From: RGIG995 sp045543655
Lineage (GTDB): Bacteria; Bacillota; Clostridia; Oscillospirales; UBA644
DNA length: 26,010 nt
Assembly (NCBI GenBank): GCA_045543655.1
Contig: JAZPXN010000079.1
Coordinates: 1 to 26,010 of the forward strand
Reading direction: 5' to 3'
In this document: positions 8,009 to 16,189 of the stretch, one piece after another
Position numbering within the stretch: position 1 is the stretch's first letter
How the letters are laid out: each line of letters opens with the position of its first letter
Notes under the pieces: generated by a model
What the model was told of the DNA's origin: nothing
The model's database searches: none
The model's input: only the letters and a program-made list of their open reading frames with translations
Made by a program: the position numbers and the translations under genes

Positions 8009-8037
8009 ATTATATCGGATTTCTTCTCCTTTGTCAA
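8009..8037 (-). promoter_or_regulatory. Perfect-consensus sigma-A promoter of the DUF1538/P-II operon
   Basis: TTGACA (8037-8032), a 17-nt spacer and TATAAT (8014-8009) on the minus strand. The sequence after the -10 box is a run of alternating A and T before AAAGGAGG. No operator is obvious. Confidence 0.9.
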
Positions 8038-8087
8038 CCGGAAGGGGGGATTTCTCAAGATTATTTCGGAATCTTTCCGTTTTTGCG

Positions 8088-8122
8088 AAAAAAAAGAGAG
8101 CCCCTTTGCACAGGAGCCCTCT
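8088..8122 (-). terminator. Intrinsic terminator of the aro operon
   Basis: On the minus strand AGAGGGCTCC (8122-8113) pairs with GGGGCTCTCT (8104-8095) through ten pairs, two of them G-T, around an 8-nt loop, followed by a run of T. It lies 27 nt after the stop of the last gene, DAHP synthase. Confidence 0.9.
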
Positions 8123-8149
8123 GAAATGATTTTATCGTTTTTTTTGTAC

Positions 8150-9184
8150 TTACAGCGCGTCGGCGATATCGAGGATGAGACGCTCGGTCTTTTCCCAGCC
8201 AAGGCAGGGGTCGGTGATGGACTGACCGAAGACGTATTCGCCTCCGTCCACCTTCTGGGCGCCGTCCACCAGATAGCTTTCGATCATCAAGCCCTTGACC
8301 AGCTTGCGGATATCGGGGTTCTGACGGCAGGAATGGAGGATATCCTTTGCGATACGAACCTGCTCCAGATGCATTTTTGCGGAGTTGGAATGGTTCGTAT
8401 CCACGATGACGGCGGGATTGGCCAGGCCGGATTTTTTATAGCTTTCGTCCAGCCGGCGCAGATCCTCGTAATGATAATTGGCGATGGCGCGGCCGCCCAT
8501 ATCCACATACCCCCGCAGAATGGCGTGGGTCAGGGGATTGCCCGAGGATTTGACCTCCCAGCCCCGGTAAATGAAGGTGTGAGAATGCTGGCCGGCGGTG
8601 ATGGAATTCATCATAATGGACAGATCGCCGCCGGTGGGGTTCTTCATTCCCACGGGGATATCCAGTCCGCTGGCAGTGAGGCGGTGCTGCTGATTTTCCA
8701 CCGAACGGGCGCCCACGGCCACGTAGGACAGAAGATCGGACAGATACCGATGGTTATCGGGATAAAGCATCTCGTCGGCGCAGGAAAGGCCGCAGTCCCG
8801 CAGGGCGCTCATGTGCAGATCCCGGATGGCAACGATGCCCTTCAGCATATCCGCATCCACGGTGGGGTCGGGCTGATGGAGCATTCCCTTGTAGCCGTCG
8901 CCGGTGGTGCGGGGCTTGTTGGTGTAGATGCGGGGGATGATCAGAATCTTGTCCTGCACCTGATCCTGCACCTTGCGCAGGCGGGAAATATATTCCAGCA
9001 CGGGCTCCTTCTGGTCGGCGGAGCAGGGGCCGATGACCAGAACGAATTTATCGCTCTTGCCGGTAAAAACGTCGGCAATTTCCCGATCCCGGGCGGCCTT
9101 GACGGCAGCCATTTCGTCGGTAAGAGGGTATTGCTTTTTGATCTCCTGGGGGATGGGTAATTTCCGAAGGAAGTTCATGTTCAT
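8150..9184 (-). CDS. 3-deoxy-7-phosphoheptulonate (DAHP) synthase, class I
   Basis: This enzyme condenses phosphoenolpyruvate and erythrose-4-phosphate to DAHP, the first committed step of the shikimate pathway (EC 2.5.1.54), in the cytoplasm. The 344 residues match the AroF/AroG/AroH type. Visible motifs are IGPCSAD (52-57), KPRTTGDGYKG (90-100), GARSVENQQHR (158-168), GMKNPTGGDLSI (179-190), VDTNHSNSAK (261-270), GLMIESYLVDGAQ (298-310) and SITDPCLGWEKT (322-333). The four metal ligands known from E. coli AroG correspond to C54, H265, E302 and D325. AroF/G/H enzymes are usually feedback-inhibited by Phe, Tyr or Trp, but I cannot tell which one here. It is the last gene of the operon, after the largest internal gap (37 nt), and its Shine-Dalgarno GGAG can pair with CTCC three bases later. 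Start codon ATG at 9184; an ATG two codons in is possible. Confidence 0.95.
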   Translation of the reverse strand: MNMNFLRKLPIPQEIKKQYPLTDEMAAVKAARDREIADVFTGKSDKFVLVIGPCSADQKEPVLEYISRLRKVQDQVQDKILIIPRIYTNKPRTTGDGYKGMLHQPDPTVDADMLKGIVAIRDLHMSALRDCGLSCADEMLYPDNHRYLSDLLSYVAVGARSVENQQHRLTASGLDIPVGMKNPTGGDLSIMMNSITAGQHSHTFIYRGWEVKSSGNPLTHAILRGYVDMGGRAIANYHYEDLRRLDESYKKSGLANPAVIVDTNHSNSAKMHLEQVRIAKDILHSCRQNPDIRKLVKGLMIESYLVDGAQKVDGGEYVFGQSITDPCLGWEKTERLILDIADAL

Positions 9185-9206
9185 AACGGAGGTTCTCCTT
9201 TATCAC

Positions 9207-9235
9207 TTTTTACGTAAAATCTTATTTTCTGTCAA
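9207..9235 (-). promoter_or_regulatory. Possible weak internal promoter before DAHP synthase
   Basis: TTGACA (9235-9230), inside the last codons of tyrA, is followed after 17 nt by TAAAAA (9212-9207), a poor -10 box. A 12-bp palindrome TTTTACGTAAAA (9208-9219) overlaps the -10 area. This could give the last gene extra or separate expression; the -10 box is weak, so the call is tentative. Confidence 0.35.
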
Positions 9236-10085
9236 ATTTTGCCCGGCGGGCAGTGGAGACGCGCATCATTTCCCGCAGCCCCTCCCGATCGTCGGAGGCC
9301 AGGTACCCCCGCATTTTTTCCATCTGGGCGGTGAAGGAATCCATCTGTCGCAGCAGGGCCTCCTTGTTCAGCAAAAACAGCTCGCTCCACATCTCGTCGT
9401 TGATCCGGGCGATGCGGGTCAGATCCCGGAAGGAGTCCCCCGTATAGGCCACGAGACGGTCGTCGTCGCTGGCGCACATAAGAGAAACGGCTACGCAATG
9501 GGTCAGCTGGGACAGGAAGGCAATCATATCGTCGTGCTCCTCCGGAGAAAGGCGGGAGATGCGGGCAAAGCCCAGCTCCGCTCCCAGATCCTCGCAGAGC
9601 CGGATGGCGTGCTCCGTATTTTCCGGGGTGGGCACCACGATATAGTTGGCGCCGTTGAAGATGGTCTCGTCGGCGTTTTCAATCCCGCCAACCTCTTTTC
9701 CCGCCATGGGGTGAACCGAAACGAACTCCGCGCCGGCGGGAAGCGCCTTGGTAACGGGGTCGATAATGCAGGACTTGACGCCGGTCACGTCGGTGACCAC
9801 CGTGCCGGGCTGAATGAGATGGCCGTAATCCTCCATCCACTTCAGAAGCACCGTGGGATAAAGAGCGAAGACGATCATCTCCGCCCGGGCGATCAGCTCG
9901 GCGTCCACCTCGGCAGAGCCTTCGTCGATCATCCCGTGCTCCAGCGCGTAATCCACCGTATCCTGCCGGCGGGCAAAGCCGTAAATACAGCGGAAGCCTT
10001 TCTTTTTCAGGGCGAGGGCGTAACTGCCCCCCAAAAGGCCAAGGCCCACGATCAAGATCCGGGTATCCCGGTGTAAATGCATCAT
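9222..10085 (-). CDS. tyrA: Prephenate dehydrogenase (arogenate dehydrogenase possible)
   Basis: The enzyme oxidatively decarboxylates prephenate to 4-hydroxyphenylpyruvate with NAD(P)+, the tyrosine branch step. A Rossmann motif GLGLLGGS begins at residue 14, VHPMAGKE lies at 124-131, and LSQLTHCVAV (191-200) carries a conserved His. The 287 residues cover the dehydrogenase and the helical dimerisation domains only; the C-terminal ACT domain found in many Gram-positive TyrA proteins is absent, so allosteric Tyr control may be missing or different. The start ATG at 10085 overlaps the stop of aroA (ATGA), indicating translational coupling; the adjacent ATG at 10082 is also possible. Arogenate as substrate cannot be ruled out from sequence. 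Confidence 0.92.
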   Translation of the reverse strand: MMHLHRDTRILIVGLGLLGGSYALALKKKGFRCIYGFARRQDTVDYALEHGMIDEGSAEVDAELIARAEMIVFALYPTVLLKWMEDYGHLIQPGTVVTDVTGVKSCIIDPVTKALPAGAEFVSVHPMAGKEVGGIENADETIFNGANYIVVPTPENTEHAIRLCEDLGAELGFARISRLSPEEHDDMIAFLSQLTHCVAVSLMCASDDDRLVAYTGDSFRDLTRIARINDEMWSELFLLNKEALLRQMDSFTAQMEKMRGYLASDDREGLREMMRVSTARRAKFDRK

Positions 10086-11284
10086 AATTCTTCCAACCTG
10101 ACTTTCAGATTCCGTAATACTTCAAAGAAATCGGGGTAGCTTTTCCGGCAGGCCTCCGCCCCCTCAATGACGCCGCCGTAGCGGCAGGCAAGCACGGCAA
10201 GAGACATGACGATCCGGTGATCGTTATGGCCGTTCAGAGGGATTTCCGGAGGATAGAGGGGGGATTTTTCAATCTCGATAAAATTCTCCTCCACCCGGAT
10301 CTTTGCGCCGAATTTGGCCAATTCCTCGGCCATAACGGCGCCCCGGTCGCTCTCCTTGATCTTCAGCCGCCGGGTATCGGTCAGTCGTCCCCCGTGACAA
10401 AGAGCCGCCACGGTCATAAGGATGGGGGCAAGGTCGGGGCAATCGGCCACCGACAGGACGCAATTTTCTTCGGAGAGGCGTCGGAAGCAGTCCTCCCACA
10501 CCCGGTCGCCCTGCAGGGTCTCCGGAGCCCGGCCCCGGAGAGTCACGGCGCCGCCCACCAGATTCAGCGCGCCCAAAAAGGCGGCGTTGGATTCGTCCCC
10601 CTCCACCCGGCCGCGCAGAGCGCGGTATCGCTGATTTCCGGGAATGAGGAAGGTCCTTTCATCGGGCCGCTCCACCCGGATGCCGGCCTGCTTCAGCGCC
10701 GCAAGGGTCAGAAGCAGATAGGAGGCGCTTTCCAAAGGAGTGGTGGAAATGATCCGGCTGTCCTCCGCAAGCAACGGCAAGGCAAACAGAAGACCGGTCA
10801 GAAACTGACTGCTGACGTTGCCGGGAACGGCAAAATCCCCCGGCAGAAGGGTCCCGGAAAGGGCAATGCGCCCGGCGGTACGTTGCAAGGAAACGCCCCG
10901 GGGAAGAAAAAGATCCTCGTAGACGGTCAGGGGGCGTTGGGGCAAGCGCCCGGAGCCGGTCAGCACTCCTCCTCCGGACAAAAGACACAGAGGAAGGAGA
11001 AACCGCAGCGTGCTTCCGCTTTCCCGGCAGGGCAGGACGTCCGCCGCTTTGGGGCGGCCGGCGCATCCCGTGACGGTGACGGTGTCACCGGAAATTTCAA
11101 AAGAGGCGCCCAGGGCGGTCAGACAATCGACCGTAGCCAGAATATCTTCGGAAAAGGCCACGTTTTCGATCACGCTCTTCCCTTCCGCCAAAGCCCCGCA
11201 GATCAGCAGGCGATGAGCCATACTTTTTGACGGGGGAACGGCAACTGCGCCCTGAGGAGTCGAAGGAAGCAGAGAAACGGTCAT
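10082..11284 (-). CDS. aroA: 3-phosphoshikimate 1-carboxyvinyltransferase (EPSP synthase)
   Basis: It transfers the enolpyruvyl group of PEP to shikimate-3-phosphate, step six of the shikimate pathway (EC 2.5.1.19). The N-terminal VPPSKSMAHR (residues 16-25) has the substrate-binding Lys20. RESGSTLRFLLPL (88-100) corresponds to the glyphosate-sensitive loop; its Gly90 is retained. Further marks are EGDESNAAFLGA, PDLAPILMTVAAL with the catalytic Asp, KIKESDRGAVMAEEL and NGHNDHRIVMSLAVLA. At 400 residues it is somewhat shorter than most homologues (about 427) but no domain is missing. It overlaps aroQ upstream and tyrA downstream by four bases (ATGA). Confidence 0.95.
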   Translation of the reverse strand: MTVSLLPSTPQGAVAVPPSKSMAHRLLICGALAEGKSVIENVAFSEDILATVDCLTALGASFEISGDTVTVTGCAGRPKAADVLPCRESGSTLRFLLPLCLLSGGGVLTGSGRLPQRPLTVYEDLFLPRGVSLQRTAGRIALSGTLLPGDFAVPGNVSSQFLTGLLFALPLLAEDSRIISTTPLESASYLLLTLAALKQAGIRVERPDERTFLIPGNQRYRALRGRVEGDESNAAFLGALNLVGGAVTLRGRAPETLQGDRVWEDCFRRLSEENCVLSVADCPDLAPILMTVAALCHGGRLTDTRRLKIKESDRGAVMAEELAKFGAKIRVEENFIEIEKSPLYPPEIPLNGHNDHRIVMSLAVLACRYGGVIEGAEACRKSYPDFFEVLRNLKVRLEEL

Positions 11285-11718
11285 TGGGCGCCCCCGTGCT
11301 TCAAGAGAAGATCCACCGCCTCCAGATAGCCGTCGGTGCCGTGGCCGATGACCGAAGCGATGCAGGCGGCGCGGACGTAACTGACCTGCCGGAAATCCTC
11401 CCGCTGTTCCACCTTGGAGATATGCACCTCCACCGTGGGGATCGCGACCGACTTCAAGGCGTCGAGAAGGGCGATGCTGGTGTGGGTATAGGCCCCGGGA
11501 TTGAAGACGATGCCGTCGGTATTCCCGTAAGCCTCCTGAATTTTATCCACCAGGGCTCCTTCGTGATTGGATTGATAGAAGGACACCTCCACGGACCGTT
11601 CGTCGCAATAACGCTGAATTTTCTCCAGAAGAGAGGCGTAGGTCTCTTTGCCGTAGATCCCCGGCTCCCGGATTCCTAACATATTCAGATTGGGGCCGTT
11701 GAGAACCAAAATTTTCAT
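11281..11718 (-). CDS. aroQ: 3-dehydroquinate dehydratase, type II
   Basis: It removes water from 3-dehydroquinate to give 3-dehydroshikimate (EC 4.2.1.10). The 145 residues match the small dodecameric type II enzyme. Visible marks are LNGPNLNMLGIREPGIYG (6-23) with the catalytic Tyr22, YQSNHEGALVDKI (48-60), FNPGAYTHTSIALLDAL (72-88), and VEVHISKVEQREDFR with the conserved His and Arg. The start ATG overlaps the end of the aroE-aroK fusion by four bases, as does its stop with aroA. Confidence 0.95.
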   Translation of the reverse strand: MKILVLNGPNLNMLGIREPGIYGKETYASLLEKIQRYCDERSVEVSFYQSNHEGALVDKIQEAYGNTDGIVFNPGAYTHTSIALLDALKSVAIPTVEVHISKVEQREDFRQVSYVRAACIASVIGHGTDGYLEAVDLLLKHGGAQ

Positions 11719-12980
11719 AGCTCAAAATCCTTTCGGACGGATTGTACCGTGTGTTCCACCACCTCGTCCACGGCAATGCAGACGTCGCAGACGGAACGGT
11801 AGCGGCCGTAGCGCTCTTCGTACCGCTGACGGATCGCCTCGGCCGTCGAGGCCGTCGGACGGTCGGGGGTGGGAAGAAGATATTGCAACTGCCGATCCAG
11901 AAAATAGAGTCGGCCGGTCCGCTTCAGGGCGCGGACGTTTTCCTCCCGCAAAATGGCGCCGCCTCCCGTGGCAATCACCGCGCCGGCAGATTCGTTGGCC
12001 ACCCGACGGACGGTCTCCGCTTCCAGAGCGCGGAAGCCAGCCTCCCCGGATTCCGCGAAAATGGCGGAAATTTCTTTGCCGGCAGTCTTGACGATCTCCG
12101 CGTCGGTATCAATAAAGGGACGGTTCAAGGCCTTTGCCAACGCCTTGCCCACGGTGGTTTTGCCGCTGGCGGGCATTCCGATGAGAACGATATTTTCCTT
12201 TTGAGCGGCAATTTCCCGATAAATGGCCTCGGTCTGCTCCTCCATGCCCTCGGGTTCCCGGTCCAGGAAGATGCGGCAGGCCTTGACGGCCTGAGCCACC
12301 AGCATATAAAGCCCTCCCTCGGCGGGAAGACCGGCGGCCTTGGCATCCAGGACGAAATTGGTGCGCAACGGATTATAAACCACGTCCACGGCGCCGCAAA
12401 GACGGGGGAAACGGGAAAGATCGATGGGTGTCCCTGCCCGGTCGGGGGTGCCGTCGGCGTAGGGATACATCCCGCAGGGGGTCGTGTTGATCACCACGTC
12501 GGCGTCGGCGTGAAGATCGTAGACCTCGTCGTAGGTCACGTCGGCGTGATCCTCCGGGCGACCGACGGTAACCACCAAAGCGGCGTCTGCGGCCTTGGCT
12601 ACGGCCTGGGCCGTATGAGAGGTGCCTCCGGTGCCTAAAATCAGAACCTTTTTCCCGGTCAGGGAGAGCCCGATGCGCCGGATCAACGCCTCCATGCCGT
12701 AAAAATCGGTATTGTACCCGTATAATTTCCCGTTCCGGTTGACCACCGTATTTACCGCACCGATGGCCTCGGCGGCAGGGTCGATATAAGACAGGTAGGG
12801 GATCACCGTTTGCTTATAGGGAATGGTCACGTTGATGGCCTTGAAGGGACGGGCGGTCATGAACTCCGCCACCTCGTCGGGCGCAAGCTCGGTGAGGGTA
12901 TAATCGTAATCGGCACAGCGCCCGTGGATCTCTTTGGAAAAGCTGTGGGGCAGATGCTCCCCGATCAATCCGTATTCCAT
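11715..12980 (-). CDS. Bifunctional shikimate dehydrogenase / shikimate kinase fusion
   Basis: One 421-residue chain carries two consecutive steps: NADPH-dependent reduction of 3-dehydroshikimate (AroE, EC 1.1.1.25) and ATP-dependent phosphorylation of shikimate (AroK, EC 2.7.1.71). The AroE part (about 1-255) shows LPHSFSKEIH (10-19), NVTIPYK with catalytic Lys56, GAVNTVV (74-80), NTD with Asp92, and the Rossmann motif LGTGGTS (115-121). The AroK part (about 260-421) shows the Walker A motif GMPASGKTT (268-276), DTDAEI (291-296), the FRALE segment near 316-320, TGGG (338-341), and a lid region with DRP (373-375). No frameshift or stop separates the two. It starts 6 nt after aroC and is followed by overlapping aroQ. 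Fusion guarantees a one-to-one ratio and may help channel shikimate. Confidence 0.94.
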   Translation of the reverse strand: MEYGLIGEHLPHSFSKEIHGRCADYDYTLTELAPDEVAEFMTARPFKAINVTIPYKQTVIPYLSYIDPAAEAIGAVNTVVNRNGKLYGYNTDFYGMEALIRRIGLSLTGKKVLILGTGGTSHTAQAVAKAADAALVVTVGRPEDHADVTYDEVYDLHADADVVINTTPCGMYPYADGTPDRAGTPIDLSRFPRLCGAVDVVYNPLRTNFVLDAKAAGLPAEGGLYMLVAQAVKACRIFLDREPEGMEEQTEAIYREIAAQKENIVLIGMPASGKTTVGKALAKALNRPFIDTDAEIVKTAGKEISAIFAESGEAGFRALEAETVRRVANESAGAVIATGGGAILREENVRALKRTGRLYFLDRQLQYLLPTPDRPTASTAEAIRQRYEERYGRYRSVCDVCIAVDEVVEHTVQSVRKDFEL

Positions 12981-12986
12981 AAAAAA

Positions 12987-14075
12987 TTATTCTCCTAAAT
13001 AATCGGTGCCGTACCGCAGCGCCAGAAGATCGCAGAGGCACAGAGCGGTGACGCTGTCGATGACCACCCTTGCCCGATGGGCAATGCAGGGATCGTGGCG
13101 GCCGGAAAGGGTGAAATCGATCTCCTCCCCGGTGGTGAAATCCACGGTCTTCTGGGTTCGGAAAATGGAGGGGGTAGGCTTGACGGCACAGCAAAAGCGC
13201 AGAGGCATTCCGTTGGTAATCCCGCCGTTGACGCCGCCGTTGGCGTTGGTTTCGGTGACGATACGGCCGTCTTTCATGCGGAAGGGGTCGTTGGCCTCAC
13301 TGCCCCGACGGTCAGCCAGGGCAAAGCCGTCGCCAAATTCCACACCCTTGACGGCAGGCACGGAAAAGAGCATATGGGAAAGAAGACCCTCCACCGTATC
13401 AAACCAGGGCTCTCCCACGCCGGCAGGAAGGCCGGTGACGACGGTTTCCAGGATTCCGCCTACGCTGTCCCCGTCGCTGCGGGCGGCGAGAATTGCTTGC
13501 TTCATGGCCTTTTCCGCGGCCTCGTCCAGCACGGGGAAGGCCTTGTCGGACAACAGAGCAAGGTCGGCGGCAAGATCGGAAAAGCTCCGATCGTCGATTC
13601 CGGCACACCGGGAAAGATGCGTCCCCACGGCGATTCCCTTTCCCTTCAGGGCGGTCAGGGCGATGGCGCCGGCGGCCACGAGGGCGGCGGTGATGCGGCC
13701 GCTGAAATGACCTCCGCCCCGGGGATCCTCATGGGAATGGTATTTTGCGTAAGCCGTATAATCGGCGTGCCCCGGACGGGCCTTGCCGTAAAAGGCGTAA
13801 TCGTCGCTCTTCGGCGAGGTATTGGGGATACGGATGCACAGGGGCGTTCCGGTGGTTTTCCCCTGATAAACGCCGCTTTCGATGACGAAGGGATCGGGCT
13901 CTCTGCGGCCGGTAGAAAGATCGTCGGCCGGGCGGCGCAAGGTCAGCTGATGGGCAATGAAAGCCTCGTCCACGGGAATGCCGGGGGCAAGACCGTCGAC
14001 GACCACCCCCACGGAGGGGCCGTGGCTTTCGCCGTACAGAGTGACCGACACCGAAGTACCAAAGGTATTTTTCAT
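12987..14075 (-). CDS. aroC: Chorismate synthase
   Basis: It eliminates phosphate from EPSP to form chorismate with reduced FMN as cofactor (EC 4.2.3.5), the last common step. The 362 residues match the family. Signature stretches are YGESHGPSVGVVVDG (14-28), ARPGHADYTAYAKYHSHEDPRGGGHFSGR, GDGFALADRRGSEANDPF, TNANGGVNGGITNGMPL and GRHDPCIAHRARVV. The reductant for FMN is not encoded as a fusion, so a separate flavin reductase or anaerobic reductant is needed. The gene lies 3 nt after aroB and 6 nt before the aroE-aroK fusion. Confidence 0.96.
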   Translation of the reverse strand: MKNTFGTSVSVTLYGESHGPSVGVVVDGLAPGIPVDEAFIAHQLTLRRPADDLSTGRREPDPFVIESGVYQGKTTGTPLCIRIPNTSPKSDDYAFYGKARPGHADYTAYAKYHSHEDPRGGGHFSGRITAALVAAGAIALTALKGKGIAVGTHLSRCAGIDDRSFSDLAADLALLSDKAFPVLDEAAEKAMKQAILAARSDGDSVGGILETVVTGLPAGVGEPWFDTVEGLLSHMLFSVPAVKGVEFGDGFALADRRGSEANDPFRMKDGRIVTETNANGGVNGGITNGMPLRFCCAVKPTPSIFRTQKTVDFTTGEEIDFTLSGRHDPCIAHRARVVIDSVTALCLCDLLALRYGTDYLGE

Positions 14076-14078
14076 GGT

Positions 14079-15083
14079 CTACAAAACCTCCCTCATTCGT
14101 TCCGCCAGCACCTCGAAGGGAACGCTTTCCATGGAATATTCGCCGATTTCGGGGCAGCGGATGACGGTGATACTGCCGCCGGCGCATTTTTTATCGTGAG
14201 CCATAGCGGCGATGATTCCTTCCCCGTCTCCTTGATAGGACGTGGGCAGATTCAGGGCTTCCAGCACCGTCTTCAGCCGGTCGCGGGCGGCCCCCTCGGT
14301 CATGGGGAGCATTCCCAGCGCAACGCATTCCCCGTGAAGCAGAGAATAGCCGCTGACCGTTTCCACGGCGTGGCCCACGGTGTGGCCGAAATTCAGCACC
14401 CGCCGAAGCCCTCCTTCGGTCTCGTCGGCCTCCACCACCTTGGCTTTGGCCTGCAGGGAGCGGTAAATGACGGCCTCGATCTCGTCGTAGGCCTTTCCCG
14501 CCTCAAACAGAGCGAAAAGGTCGGCGTCGAGGATCGCGCCCACTTTCACAGCTTCGGCTATCCCTGCGGCAATCTGCCGGGAATCGAGGGTAGACAAAAC
14601 GTCGGGGTCCACCAACACGCCCTTGGGCTGATGGAAGGCGCCCACGGTATTTTTATATCCCCGGTAATCCACCGCCACTTTTCCGCCCACGGAAGAATCG
14701 ATCTGGGAGAGAAGGGTGGTGGGGATATTGTAGAAATCGACGCCCCGCAGATAGGCCGCGGCGGCAAATCCGCTCATATCTCCGCAAACGCCGCCCCCGA
14801 CGGCGACCACGCAATCGCTCCGGGTGAAATTATGCTCGGTCAACGCGTCGAGAAGGGTCATCCAGGTCTCAACCGTCTTGCTGGCCTCCCCCTGAGGGAA
14901 GGTGACGACGACGGGGTCTTTGCATTGAGCCGCCACGGTTTTTGCATATTCGGCAGGAACGCCGGAGTCGGTGACCACCAAAACCTTGCGGTTCAGATCC
15001 AGCAATTCTCCCGCCCGGGAAAGACAGCCCCGCTCGATTACCACGTCGTAGGTGCGGGGGCCGAGATGAACGGTAAGCGTCAT
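14079..15083 (-). CDS. aroB: 3-dehydroquinate synthase
   Basis: It cyclises DAHP to 3-dehydroquinate with NAD+ and a divalent metal (EC 4.2.3.4). The ATG at 15083 (MTLTVHL) has AAGGAGGAA upstream; the longer open frame into pheA is spurious. The 334 residues contain VGGGVCGDMSGF (95-106) and TTLLSQIDSSVGGK (122-135), both NAD/substrate-binding, and the metal ligands E177 (GIAEAVK), H234 (NFGHTVGH) and H250 (LLHGE). It lies 5 nt after pheA and 3 nt before aroC. Confidence 0.95.
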   Translation of the reverse strand: MTLTVHLGPRTYDVVIERGCLSRAGELLDLNRKVLVVTDSGVPAEYAKTVAAQCKDPVVVTFPQGEASKTVETWMTLLDALTEHNFTRSDCVVAVGGGVCGDMSGFAAAAYLRGVDFYNIPTTLLSQIDSSVGGKVAVDYRGYKNTVGAFHQPKGVLVDPDVLSTLDSRQIAAGIAEAVKVGAILDADLFALFEAGKAYDEIEAVIYRSLQAKAKVVEADETEGGLRRVLNFGHTVGHAVETVSGYSLLHGECVALGMLPMTEGAARDRLKTVLEALNLPTSYQGDGEGIIAAMAHDKKCAGGSITVIRCPEIGEYSMESVPFEVLAERMREVL

Positions 15084-15088
15084 AAAAA

Positions 15089-16186
15089 TTATTCCTCCTT
15101 GAGGAGCTTCTCCCGGTCGTAAGCGCCGGCGATTTTGATGGAAGAGCAGGTCTCCTTCAGCTCCGAAAGCATCTTTTGCCCTCGCTCGCCGTAAAGAGAG
15201 CCTTCGCCCTCCACGTAGAAATAGTATTCCCAGTTTGCGTTTTTGGTGGGACGGCTTTTCAGACACCGCAGGTTGAAGCCGTTTGCACCGATGACCGACA
15301 CCGCCCGGCCGAGAGAGCCGGCCTCGTGCTTGACGGTGAAAAACATGACGAACTGATTTTCCTTGCCCGTGGGCCGATTTTCCACCCGGGAAAAGACGGC
15401 GAAGCGGGTCGTGTTGCTGCTGCTTTCGTTGATATGCTTTTCCATGACCTGAAGGCCGTAGAGACGGGCGGTCTCCAGGCTTGCCACGGCGGCAATATCG
15501 TGCCGTCCCGATTCGGCCACCCGGGCGGCGGCGATGGCGGTATTGGTGGCGGAAACGGTCTTGAACCCCTTCTCCCGCAGGTAATTGGCGCATTGGGACA
15601 GGGCTTGGGGATGGCTGACCACCTCCTTGATATCGCTCATGGAGGTGCCGGGAACGGCCAACAGATTCTGGACGATCTCCAGATCGTAAATGCCGTTGAT
15701 ATAGAGGCTTCCCTCAAAGGCACGGTCCACCACCTGAGTCACGTCGCCGGCGTAGGAATTTTCAATGGGAAGAACGGCGCAGTCGCATTCCCCTGCCTCC
15801 ACCGCGTCGTAAGCGGCCAGAAAATCCGGATAAGCGACGGCCCGGGCGTCGGGGAAAATACGGGTGGCGGCAATATGCCCGAAAGCACCGTTGACGCCGC
15901 TGTAGGCAACCTTCATCCCCTCCAGAAGACGGCTCTGGAAGGCCCGGGAGACGGCCATATTGGAATTAAGATAATCAATATAATAGGCGCGAAGATCGGG
16001 GTCCTCCACCCGTTGGGAATTCCTGCGGATCACCTCCGCTTCCCGGACGGGGTCAAAGATCTGCAGACCCAACTCCTTCTTGGCCTCGGCCACCGTCTGC
16101 ACGGCACGCATCCGCTGGCAGAACAGCTTGGCCATTTCTTCATCCACCCGGTCGATGATCTTGCGGGCTTCGCTCAGCTTATCCAT
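15089..16186 (-). CDS. pheA: Bifunctional chorismate mutase / prephenate dehydratase (P-protein)
   Basis: It converts chorismate to prephenate and then to phenylpyruvate, the phenylalanine branch. The 365 residues hold an AroQ-type helical chorismate mutase (about 1-88, starting KLSEARKIIDRVDEEMAKLFCQRM), a prephenate dehydratase (about 91-270) with VAYSGVNGAFGH, LPIENSYAGDV (139-149) and the catalytic NTTRF (258-262), and a C-terminal ACT domain (about 278-355) containing EAGSLGRAV and LKSRP, the places where Phe binds in feedback-inhibited enzymes. The same mutase also supplies prephenate for the TyrA encoded in the operon, since no separate mutase is seen. It begins 3 nt after the aminotransferase. 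Confidence 0.94.
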   Translation of the reverse strand: MDKLSEARKIIDRVDEEMAKLFCQRMRAVQTVAEAKKELGLQIFDPVREAEVIRRNSQRVEDPDLRAYYIDYLNSNMAVSRAFQSRLLEGMKVAYSGVNGAFGHIAATRIFPDARAVAYPDFLAAYDAVEAGECDCAVLPIENSYAGDVTQVVDRAFEGSLYINGIYDLEIVQNLLAVPGTSMSDIKEVVSHPQALSQCANYLREKGFKTVSATNTAIAAARVAESGRHDIAAVASLETARLYGLQVMEKHINESSSNTTRFAVFSRVENRPTGKENQFVMFFTVKHEAGSLGRAVSVIGANGFNLRCLKSRPTKNANWEYYFYVEGEGSLYGERGQKMLSELKETCSSIKIAGAYDREKLLKEE

Positions 16187-16189
16187 GGG

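Noticed and set aside
13077..15122. A 681-codon plus-strand frame opposite aroC and aroB, and similar long frames opposite the other aro genes, lysK, galM and DUF1538
   Set aside because: All are mirror frames of conserved genes in GC-rich DNA; their compositions (Gly/His/Ala-rich, low complexity) are typical of antisense translation.
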